DNA from: Candidatus Thorarchaeota archaeon
GTDB lineage: Archaea; Asgardarchaeota; Thorarchaeia; Thorarchaeales; Thorarchaeaceae
Direction: 5' to 3'
NCBI GenBank assembly: GCA_030642465.1
Contig: DAOWNS010000064.1
Span: forward strand, 1 to 8,516
DNA: 8,516 bases
Under the pieces are notes generated by a model. It had not been told where the DNA came from. It saw nothing but the letters and a program-made list of their open reading frames with translations, and searched no databases. The position numbers were made by a program, and so were the translations under genes. Below, piece after piece: positions 1-5,961 of this stretch (the first letter of the stretch is position 1; each line of letters begins with the position of its first letter).

Positions 1-77
1 AATAATCTTCTCATTGTTCGTCAAGAGTAATCTAAAAAACAAGAACGCAGTTAGATAGAAAGTTTCCAAATGTAACA

Positions 78-103
78 AAGCGACGCTCTGGCGCGCGTAG
101 CTT
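78..103. repeat. Imperfect GC-rich inverted repeat in the S-component leader
   Basis: The arms AAGCGACGC (78-86) and GCGTAGCTT (95-103) pair over eight bases with one internal G-A mismatch, leaving an 8-base loop. The stretch 80-101 is much more GC-rich than the AT-rich DNA on both sides, which is typical of structured RNA or a terminator stem in such genomes. It could be the 3' end signal of a gene to the left or part of a structured leader of the S-component gene. No function is assigned. Confidence 0.35.
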
Positions 104-113
104 GATATTTGCC

Positions 114-131
114 AACTGATATAAGTCAGTT
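114..131 (+). promoter_or_regulatory. Inverted repeat enclosing a TATA-like box, candidate S-component promoter
   Basis: AACTGA (114-119) and TCAGTT (126-131) are perfect 6-base inverted arms. The centre reads GATATAAG (118-125), a fair match to an archaeal TATA box. Transcription would then begin about 25 bases downstream, near 145-150, giving a leader of about 40 bases before the GTG start at 191. The same bases could instead form an RNA hairpin if transcription begins further upstream. The two readings are mutually exclusive and the sequence alone does not decide between them. Confidence 0.3.
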
Positions 132-158
132 TTACATCCTAGAGTATCGTTCTTAGTT

Positions 159-175
159 GTAGGTTTTTAACCTAC
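159..175. repeat. Perfect 7-bp inverted repeat just before the S-component RBS
   Basis: GTAGGTT (159-165) and AACCTAC (169-175) are exact reverse complements around a TTT centre. The right arm ends two bases before the GGAGG ribosome-binding site (178-182). Such a position suits an operator for a DNA-binding regulator overlapping the transcript start region, or a small RNA hairpin that affects ribosome access. The symmetry is seen directly; the role is inferred. Confidence 0.45.
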
Positions 176-177
176 TT

Positions 178-182
178 GGAGG
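178..182 (+). promoter_or_regulatory. Ribosome-binding site fixing the GTG start at 191
   Basis: GGAGG at 178-182 lies eight bases before GTG 191. An in-frame TTG at 176 would be a longer start, but it overlaps the Shine-Dalgarno site itself and has no site of its own upstream, so GTG 191 is preferred. Confidence 0.75.
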
Positions 183-190
183 AAATTTGC

Positions 191-973
191 GTGACAGAAG
201 AACGAACAAGAGAAAGAGCCCCGAAGGGATACGGAGGAGCCAGCATCTCCTTTATTGCAGTCTACGGTGCGATTAACGGCGCACTTGCCCTGGTCCCGAT
301 ATTCCCATATTTCGGAGGCGGAGGTTTTGTGCCTCTATCAGTTGTGTTCACTGCTATCGGTCCACTCGTACTTGGCCCGATTGGCGGGATAATAGCCGCA
401 ATCATCGGAGGGATAATTGGCATGTTCGTAAGTCCTGCTATGTTCCCATTGGGTCTTTTGGATGTGGTTCTCACAGGAATATTGCCGGCGGTTTTTACCG
501 CCTTGTTTGTCAATACAGACAAGACTATTGGTTGGATATTATCGATTGCCGCCCTGATTATCACAGGAGTAGCGTTCTATATCTTTCCATATGTATGGCC
601 TGCAATACCTGGAGAAACTGCCGACGTCGTATATTTCGCGACAACATTGGTTTACTGGGTTCCGTGGCTAATCATAATGGTTACGCCAATAGGTAGGAAA
701 TGGATCCCAGAATGGTGTCGAGGAGATGACCCCAAGAAGCAATATTTCGGTGTCTTCCTTGTTATTTTGATGGGCTTCATGGGATTCTACTTCTGGTGGG
801 CAGCGCCATATTGGTACATCTTCACATATCCGATTGCACTTGCGACCCTAACAAACATAGGTTACACATGGTGGTGGCCAGTGTTAGCCATCGTTACTGC
901 CATCATTGCAATACCAGTCATAGAGGCACTCAAGAGAAGTGGTTTGCCTCGCATTCCTGATGCCATTTGGTAA
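191..973 (+). CDS. ECF transporter S component (substrate-specific membrane subunit), substrate unknown
   Basis: A 260-residue, very hydrophobic protein with a short charged N-terminus (about residues 1-14) and roughly six to eight membrane segments (near 17-38, 46-62, 64-84, 88-108, 114-133, 148-168, 186-206, 228-246). The first helix carries an AxxxA pattern (A23-A27), which in S components packs against EcfT. It is followed by Gly/Pro-rich turns (GGGGF at 42-46, LGPIGG at 61-66) typical of the family. It should bind a vitamin, metal or small metabolite outside the cell and deliver it to the EcfA-EcfT module encoded downstream. At 260 residues it is longer than most S components. Residues 199-230 are unusually aromatic, including WW at 202-203 and WWW at 227-229. 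No known vitamin-specific motif was recognised, so the substrate is left open. The gene is closed by its own hairpin and is probably transcribed apart from the energising module. Confidence 0.85.
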   Translation: MTEERTRERAPKGYGGASISFIAVYGAINGALALVPIFPYFGGGGFVPLSVVFTAIGPLVLGPIGGIIAAIIGGIIGMFVSPAMFPLGLLDVVLTGILPAVFTALFVNTDKTIGWILSIAALIITGVAFYIFPYVWPAIPGETADVVYFATTLVYWVPWLIIMVTPIGRKWIPEWCRGDDPKKQYFGVFLVILMGFMGFYFWWAAPYWYIFTYPIALATLTNIGYTWWWPVLAIVTAIIAIPVIEALKRSGLPRIPDAIW

Positions 974-986
974 TACGAAATAATGA

Positions 987-1021
987 GCACTGGCCTTTTC
1001 CGGCCAGTGCCGTATCTTTTT
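987..1021 (+). terminator. Strong hairpin plus T-run terminator after the S-component gene
   Basis: GCACTGGCC (987-995) and GGCCAGTGC (1002-1010) form a perfect 9-bp stem with a 6-base loop, starting 13 bases after the TAA stop. A T5 run at 1017-1021 follows. Archaeal termination depends mainly on T-rich tracts, so the stem may also protect the 3' end of the mRNA. It separates the S component from the ATPase operon. Confidence 0.75.
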
Positions 1022-1076
1022 CTATTCCCTTGAAAGCTGAAGTCAGAGGTCAGATTCATGCCAGTGATTGCCGTAT
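1003..1076. repeat. Short imperfect direct repeat sharing the terminator arm sequence
   Basis: GCCAGTGCCGTAT (1003-1015) recurs as GCCAGTG-ATTG-CCGTAT (1060-1076), the second copy carrying a 4-base insertion. The left terminator arm (988-994) could therefore pair with either 1003-1009 or 1060-1066. This may be a trace of duplication or an alternative fold; it may also be chance. Confidence 0.35.
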
Positions 1077-1077
1077 G

Positions 1078-1103
1078 TTGCATGCAAGTCAAACTGGTTG
1101 ACT
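1078..1103. repeat. Adjacent palindrome and inverted repeat in the spacer
   Basis: TTGCATGCAA (1078-1087) is a perfect 10-base palindrome. It shares its last base with an inverted repeat, AGTCAA (1087-1092) and TTGACT (1098-1103), around a 5-base centre. They lie about 85 bases upstream of the candidate TATA box of the ATPase gene and could be regulator sites. Nothing else supports a role. Confidence 0.3.
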
Positions 1104-1181
1104 AGTTGCCTTTGACAAGCATGTGAGTAGCCTTTTCTCTCATTTAAGTCCGGATTTTGCTTGAAAGTTCCGTTTTGGAAA

Positions 1182-1197
1182 GGAAGAGATATATCTC
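1182..1197 (+). promoter_or_regulatory. Candidate archaeal promoter of the ecfA-ecfT-oxidase-aminotransferase operon
   Basis: A purine-rich BRE-like stretch (GGAA, 1182-1185) precedes GATATAT, which lies inside the perfect 12-base palindrome GAGATATATCTC (1186-1197). A start about 25 bases downstream, near 1215-1220, would leave a leader of about 20 bases before ATG 1238, with GGAG (1224-1227) as ribosome-binding site. The palindrome may simply be a symmetric TATA box or may double as an operator. Confidence 0.5.
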
Positions 1198-1237
1198 ATA
1201 GTACAAACATGCGCTCTTCAGTTGGAGTTCAAAAAAA

Positions 1238-2989
1238 ATGATTGAAAACCCAACAGTAAAAGTAGACAACGTCACTTTTACCTATGAGCGTGGCCCTCTT
1301 GCTTTGCAGGAAGTTAGCTTTGAAGTCAAGAAAGGCGAGATACTAGGAATTCTCGGAGCAAATGGCGCAGGAAAGACAACATTGTGCTTTCATTTAAATG
1401 GGATAATACCCACAGTCTACACTGGAATCGAGAAAGGTTCAATCAGTTTGTGTGGTCTCGATCCGTGGGAAGCACCCATTATTCAGCTAGCTAGTAAAAC
1501 ATCAATGGTTCTCCAAGATCCAGAGTCTCAGTTCACAACTACAAATGTGGCCTCAGAGCTATTCTTTGGTCCGGCAAATCTTGCAGTCGACCGGGATGAA
1601 ATACTTCGGCGTGCAGCTTGGGCGGCCAAAGTCTGTGGTATTGATGGTCTTGAAGAAAGAAAGCCTAAGGAGTTGAGCGGCGGCCAAAAGCAGCGAGTTG
1701 CACTAGCTGCGGGACTGACGATGCTCCCAGAAGTCTTAATCCTAGATGAGCCAACGAGCCAGCTGGACCCAATTGGCACAACTGAAGTCTTTGATGTCAT
1801 AATGCAGTTGGCAAACACAGAAAGCATGACAATTATCATCACCAGTCATAAGACAGACGAGATTGCCAGGTTGGCCTCAAAGGTACTGGTTCTAAGTGAA
1901 GGCCGTATCAAGGGCATAGGTACTCCAAAAGAAATCTTTTCACAGACTGAGCTGCTAGAAAGTGTCGGTGTAAACCCGCCTGCGGTTACCATGTTCTCTG
2001 CCAAGATGGCAAAGAAGTTTCCAGGGTTCCAAGAGAGATATGACCGAATTGGAGGCATACCATTAACGATTAACGAATCCTACTCGCTTCTCAAAGATTT
2101 GTTGGACGAAGGATTCCTCCAACTGGAATGGAAAGAACCGCCTGCAACACCACCGGTGTCAGACAAAATTGTGCTTGAAGCTGAAAATGTCACATTCGTA
2201 TATCCAGCAAGAATACCTGTCACTGCCCTTAGGGATGTTAATCTCACAATCCACCAAGGTGAAATCGTAGCGATTGTTGGCCAGAATGGAAGCGGCAAAA
2301 CAACCCTTGTAAAGCATTTTCTGGGACTTCTAGAAGCCACCCAAGGAGTGACAAAGGTTGAGGGTGAGGATGTATCAGAACTAACCACGGGCAGCATTGC
2401 GAAGAGTATTTCATTGATACTACAAAATCCTGACTACCAGCTCTTTTGCATTAGTGTTCAAAAGGAGATTGAGTTCGGTCTAAAGAATTTGGGCCTCCCC
2501 GAGGACGAGATAGCCCGACGAGTGGAACAGAGTTTGAAAGAAGTGGATCTGGAGGTCTTGCGAGATATATTTCCGTTCAGACTAAGCTTTGGCGACCGCA
2601 GGAAGGTAGCAGCTGCTGCTGGAATTGCCATGGACCCCGAGGTCTTAATTCTGGATGAACCAACAACTGCACAGGATTACCGAGGGCGTCATGTGTTGTG
2701 TCAAATTGCCACAAGAATGCAGAAGAAGGGAAAAACAATCGTGATGATTTCACACGACATGGACCTTGTTGCTCAATATGCAGATAGGCTCATCGTTATG
2801 GCTGAAGGGAGGATTCTTGCTGATGGTCCAAAGCGTGAGGTCTTTGGTATGCATGAGGTCATGGAGAAGGCATTCTTGAAACCACCGCAAATCACACAAC
2901 TCTCTCAAAAGCTTGAAAGCTACGGCATCAAGAAAAACTTGGTAACTGTTGATGAAATGGTTGCCTGTTTCAAGGGAGGAGGTGCCTAG
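1238..2989 (+). CDS. ecfA: Fused double ATPase of the ECF transporter (EcfA-EcfA')
   Basis: 583 residues containing two ABC ATPase domains of the EcfA/CbiO type, which hydrolyse ATP on the inner membrane face to drive uptake through EcfT and the S component. Domain 1: Walker A GANGAGKT (40-47), Q-loop Q93, signature LSGGQ (146-150), Walker B VLILDE (166-171), D-loop SQLD (174-177), switch H204. Domain 2: Walker A GQNGSGKT (348-355), Q-loop Q396, signature LSFGD (449-453), Walker B VLILDE (469-474), switch H506. The second signature differs from LSGGQ at two positions, while all other motifs of that half look intact, so the two ATP sites may be unequal. A linker of about 60 residues (250-310) joins the halves. 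ATG 1238 follows GGAG at 1224-1227. The stop is two bases before ecfT, whose ribosome-binding site lies inside this gene, so translation is probably coupled. Confidence 0.93.
   Translation: MIENPTVKVDNVTFTYERGPLALQEVSFEVKKGEILGILGANGAGKTTLCFHLNGIIPTVYTGIEKGSISLCGLDPWEAPIIQLASKTSMVLQDPESQFTTTNVASELFFGPANLAVDRDEILRRAAWAAKVCGIDGLEERKPKELSGGQKQRVALAAGLTMLPEVLILDEPTSQLDPIGTTEVFDVIMQLANTESMTIIITSHKTDEIARLASKVLVLSEGRIKGIGTPKEIFSQTELLESVGVNPPAVTMFSAKMAKKFPGFQERYDRIGGIPLTINESYSLLKDLLDEGFLQLEWKEPPATPPVSDKIVLEAENVTFVYPARIPVTALRDVNLTIHQGEIVAIVGQNGSGKTTLVKHFLGLLEATQGVTKVEGEDVSELTTGSIAKSISLILQNPDYQLFCISVQKEIEFGLKNLGLPEDEIARRVEQSLKEVDLEVLRDIFPFRLSFGDRRKVAAAAGIAMDPEVLILDEPTTAQDYRGRHVLCQIATRMQKKGKTIVMISHDMDLVAQYADRLIVMAEGRILADGPKREVFGMHEVMEKAFLKPPQITQLSQKLESYGIKKNLVTVDEMVACFKGGGA
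2977..2984 (+). promoter_or_regulatory. Near-perfect Shine-Dalgarno site for ecfT inside the end of ecfA
   Basis: AGGAGGTG at 2977-2984 sits just before the ecfA stop codon (2987-2989) and seven bases ahead of the ecfT ATG (2992). It is the strongest ribosome-binding site in the window. Confidence 0.8.
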
Positions 2990-2991
2990 GC

Positions 2992-4086
2992 ATGGCGTTC
3001 GAGTACGTTAAGAAAGACACACCTCTGGATAGAATGAGTCCTCTTGTAAAGCTGCTTCTCATGTGTATGGCACTCATCCTAGTTGTCCAATGCACAAAGA
3101 TTGAGTATATCAGTATACTCTTGATTTGGATTCTCTTTGCTTCCTTATGGTGGCTTGTGGGAAAAGTCGAGCTAAGCAGTCTAGGATTCATATTGAAGCT
3201 ATTGAGCATGCTTTTCGTCTTTCTATTCGTGGTGCAAGGACTCACTTACAGATTTGGTGATACCACAGTCATCCTACAGCTGTTTAATTGGCCCCTTTTC
3301 GATGATCATGGGAATGTGATGGTTAATTACGGCGAGGTAACAGTCGGCGGAATGATGTATGGTCTGCTTGTTATGCTCCGAGTCATTGCTGTAGTCACTG
3401 TCGTACCCATCTTCACAATGACGTCCCCAATGATTAAAATCAATGGTGCTCTTGCAAAGATTCACATTCCACAGAAGATCATCTTCATGTTCATCACAGC
3501 CATGAGATTTGTCCCTCTGGTTCAAGAAAGCATGGATGCTATCATAGAGGCTCAAAAGACCAGGGGATTTGACATTGATTCTGCCAATATGTATCAAAAG
3601 TTCAGAAGAGCTTATGTCCCCATCATAACACCACTTCTTCTTCTGATGTTTCGCCGCGCGATGGACCTTGAGGTGGCCATCAATGCAAGAGCATTCGGAG
3701 CTAGGGAGGACCGGACTAATGTCGAGGACATCTCGTTCAAGGTGAGAGACTATCTGGGCATAATCATTATCGTCGGAGTCTTCAGCTTAATGATGTATCT
3801 GATGTACTTCGAAACCACATCAATCACATGGAGATACCTCACAATCATTGTTTCCACAATACTGACCATTGCAAGCGGGTTCATTATCACAACTGGCTTA
3901 GATGTCATTTTGCAGAATCTCAATCAGTTCTTGCTAGGTCTGCCGGTTTTGAATTGGATTGGAGGATTCTTGAATCAGAATCTACTGCTTGGTTATGGCG
4001 CTATTGCTGGACTTTTGCTAATTCTCTTCATCATCTACAAGCTCATCCGCAAAGCCACGAAGAAGAAAAAGAGAGTCAAACGGTAG
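2992..4086 (+). CDS. ecfT: EcfT transmembrane scaffold of the ECF transporter, with C-terminal extension
   Basis: A 364-residue membrane protein that couples the ATPases to the S component. Hydrophobic segments lie near 18-34, 36-55, 62-84, 117-142, 252-272, 280-302 and 332-352. The cytoplasmic coupling region holds both EcfT signature motifs, KTRGFD (189-194) and ARAFGAR (232-238), whose Ala-Arg-Gly-type helices dock into the ATPases; the second reads A-R-A rather than the usual A-R-G. Most EcfT proteins are about 250-270 residues. Here about 90 extra residues follow, with two further hydrophobic stretches and a very basic end (KKKKRVKR at 357-364). This tail could be additional membrane helices with a cytoplasmic anchor. 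The next gene begins 16 bases downstream, with its ribosome-binding site directly after the ecfT stop. Confidence 0.9.
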   Translation: MAFEYVKKDTPLDRMSPLVKLLLMCMALILVVQCTKIEYISILLIWILFASLWWLVGKVELSSLGFILKLLSMLFVFLFVVQGLTYRFGDTTVILQLFNWPLFDDHGNVMVNYGEVTVGGMMYGLLVMLRVIAVVTVVPIFTMTSPMIKINGALAKIHIPQKIIFMFITAMRFVPLVQESMDAIIEAQKTRGFDIDSANMYQKFRRAYVPIITPLLLLMFRRAMDLEVAINARAFGAREDRTNVEDISFKVRDYLGIIIIVGVFSLMMYLMYFETTSITWRYLTIIVSTILTIASGFIITTGLDVILQNLNQFLLGLPVLNWIGGFLNQNLLLGYGAIAGLLLILFIIYKLIRKATKKKKRVKR

Positions 4087-4102
4087 AGGAGTTACGCCTT
4101 GC

Positions 4103-5560
4103 ATGTCAGGTACAATCAAGCAACTCATACAAGTAGTTGGTGAAACTAATGTTGTTTCAGCCAAGGTTGACCGAATCGCCTACTCTCGGGATCTTACACC
4201 GTATTTTGCAGTTCCGGACGCAATAGTCTTTCCAATGAATACTGAACAAGTTGTGAAGGTATTAACGCTGCTCAATGAGAAGGGAATGCCAGTTACACCT
4301 CGAGGTGGCGGTGCATCATTTCAGGGTTCATCGCTTGCGGTTAGAGGAGGAATTCTTCTTGACCTAAGTCGAATGAACAAAATCATTGAGATTAGTAACG
4401 AAGACATGATTGCCATTGTTCAGCCCGGAGTTAGATACGAAACATTCGAACATGAATTGCAAAAAAAAGGATTGACCTTTCCTCATGACGTTGGAAGCCA
4501 TGATGCGGCAACCATCGGTGGAATCCTCGCCTCGGACTCAAACGGCCACCATGCTTACAGGCATGGCCGAGTTGGGGCATGGATTCAAGGTATGGAAGTA
4601 GTCTTAGTTGATGGAACAATTCTAAGATTGGGAACAAGAGCACCTCGCTACAACATGGGATACAATTTGGCTGCACTCTTTGCTGGGTCTGAAGGTACCT
4701 TGGGAATAATCACCGAAGCAACGTTGAAACTTGCACCTAGAATGCCAGTCGAGGCAACTGTCGGCGCCTTCTTCAAGAATCTAGATGGTTTGATAAACGC
4801 GAGTTTAGCAATCTCCATGTCAGGGATTGATGCAGGAACACTTGAGGCAACAGATGGCTACACAGTAAAAACAATCAGTGATGTCATGAATCTTGGATTC
4901 CCAACTTGTGAGGGCAATTTCGTTGGAGATGTCCAAGGCTTCGACGAAGAAAATCTTCAGCGCAAGCTGATGGTAATGGAGAGAATCCTCGAAGAACATG
5001 GCGGCGAGGATATCACCATAGCACGGGATGAAGAAACAATCAACAAGCTCTGGGCTCCAAGATTGGAGATAGACACTGCTATTGTGAAGGTGCATCCTGG
5101 ATACAGAGAATTTGGTTTTGCCGCGGCCGACCCTTGTGTTCCACTCTCCAAACAAGCTGAAGCGATAAGGGAAATTGGCCGGATAATCCGGTCTCATGAC
5201 ATCATCGCTGCTGTCTTCTGCCATACTGGAATTGGGATCATTCATCCTGCAGTCCTGATTGATCCAAGGAATAAGGAACACTGGGTTGCGATGAAGAAGG
5301 CTGAGCAAGAAATTTTGGAATATGTTGTAGGTATAGGCGGCGTGGTTACAGCTGAGCACGGATTTGGATACGTCAAGAATCAGTACGTTCGGCAAGCTGT
5401 TGGCTCAATCAAACTTGAACTTGACAAGAAAATCAAGAAACTGTTAGACCCTAAAGGAATTCTTAATCCGGGCAAGATGGGCTTAGACACTGAGGAACGC
5501 GATTCGGATGTTGGATTTATCTACAAAGAATACGTGACTGACCAGGAGATGACGGAGTAG
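4103..5560 (+). CDS. glcD: GlcD-type FAD-linked oxidase (2-hydroxyacid dehydrogenase family)
   Basis: 485 residues of the FAD-binding PCMH-type / FAD-oxidase C family (glycolate, D-lactate and D-2-hydroxyglutarate dehydrogenases). The FAD domain shows TPRGGG (65-70), GGILASDSNG (139-148) and GSEGTLGI (195-202). The C-terminal domain has H374 and H381 seven residues apart, then E418-H419 in AEHGFG (417-422), matching the metal and substrate site of the family, and ends with LDPKGILNPGK (448-458). In CHTGIGIIHP (373-382) the usual G-D-G-N core reads G-I-G-I, so substrate or metal handling may differ from classic members. Expected role: oxidation of a 2-hydroxyacid to a 2-oxoacid in the cytoplasm with electrons passed to the Fe-S proteins encoded next. 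GAGGAG (4086-4091) serves ATG 4103. The exact substrate is unknown; glcD is a family label. Confidence 0.87.
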   Translation: MSGTIKQLIQVVGETNVVSAKVDRIAYSRDLTPYFAVPDAIVFPMNTEQVVKVLTLLNEKGMPVTPRGGGASFQGSSLAVRGGILLDLSRMNKIIEISNEDMIAIVQPGVRYETFEHELQKKGLTFPHDVGSHDAATIGGILASDSNGHHAYRHGRVGAWIQGMEVVLVDGTILRLGTRAPRYNMGYNLAALFAGSEGTLGIITEATLKLAPRMPVEATVGAFFKNLDGLINASLAISMSGIDAGTLEATDGYTVKTISDVMNLGFPTCEGNFVGDVQGFDEENLQRKLMVMERILEEHGGEDITIARDEETINKLWAPRLEIDTAIVKVHPGYREFGFAAADPCVPLSKQAEAIREIGRIIRSHDIIAAVFCHTGIGIIHPAVLIDPRNKEHWVAMKKAEQEILEYVVGIGGVVTAEHGFGYVKNQYVRQAVGSIKLELDKKIKKLLDPKGILNPGKMGLDTEERDSDVGFIYKEYVTDQEMTE

Positions 5561-5566
5561 AGCGCT

Positions 5567-5959
5567 ATGGCACTAGAGAAACATCGACACATCATTATGG
5601 AATGTGTCAGTTGCGGGCTATGTCAATCCAATTGTCCCATCTATAAGCAGACAAACTTGGAATCAAATAGTGCGAAAGGGAAAATGACAATTTTGTTTGC
5701 TTTGTTAGAAGGATGGCTGAACTGGGATGAGGTTGCTGAGAGGATGTATGAATGCACAACCTGTAAGAATTGCCAAGCAACCTGCCTATCGGGTCTTGAC
5801 ATCCCAGCAGTTGTCGAAGCTGCGCGCGCTGAGCTCGTGAAAAGGGGCTTGGGCAATAAAATTTCTGCTCAATTAGTCGAGAATATGCAGAAGACACACA
5901 ATCCCTTTGGTGAGGACCCAAAGGCCAGAAACAGGTTGAAGGAACTTGCGGAGGCATAA
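5567..5959 (+). CDS. HdrC-like protein with two 4Fe-4S clusters (N-terminal half of a GlcF/HdrD-type reductase)
   Basis: A 130-residue soluble protein with two classic 4Fe-4S motifs: C13xxC16xxC19xxxC23-P and C63xxC66xxC69xxxC73. A helical segment separates them, and an NPFGE motif (112-116) lies near the end. This matches the N-terminal ferredoxin-like part of GlcF, GlpC, LutA and HdrD, and stand-alone HdrC. In one-piece relatives the NPFG element leads through a linker into the CCG domain; here the protein stops about 15 residues later and the CCG part is a separate gene two bases downstream. It probably wires electrons from the FAD oxidase encoded 6 bases upstream to the CCG protein. No membrane segment is present, so docking to a membrane or soluble acceptor is undefined. 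Confidence 0.87.
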   Translation: MALEKHRHIIMECVSCGLCQSNCPIYKQTNLESNSAKGKMTILFALLEGWLNWDEVAERMYECTTCKNCQATCLSGLDIPAVVEAARAELVKRGLGNKISAQLVENMQKTHNPFGEDPKARNRLKELAEA

Positions 5960-5961
5960 TT

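Noticed and set aside
2..58. A short open frame from the left edge ending in TAG at 56-58, hydrophobic then basic
   Set aside because: Only 18 codons are visible, which occurs often by chance, and another frame also runs to a stop at 28-30. It could be the tail of a gene to the left but cannot be supported.
176..190. TTG at 176 as the start of the S component
   Set aside because: It overlaps the GGAGG site that serves GTG 191 and has no upstream site of its own, so the 260-residue form is preferred.
1..190. A known vitamin riboswitch ahead of the S component
   Set aside because: I looked for conserved core sequences of common vitamin riboswitches and recognised none. Only inverted repeats are supported.
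191..4086. Assigning the ECF transporter a specific substrate such as riboflavin, biotin, thiamine or cobalt
   Set aside because: The S component lacks a motif I can tie to one ligand, and the neighbouring genes do not belong to any single vitamin pathway.
3828..4136. A 102-codon + strand open frame overlapping the end of ecfT and the start of the oxidase gene
   Set aside because: It is out of frame with two well-supported genes, its translation is low-complexity and unlike any family, and it would cover the ribosome-binding site of the oxidase. Not a gene.
4820..5395. A 191-codon open frame on the minus strand inside the FAD oxidase gene
   Set aside because: It lies opposite a gene with clear family motifs from end to end, has no recognisable domain, and shows no ribosome-binding site or promoter of its own. 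It is an antisense shadow.
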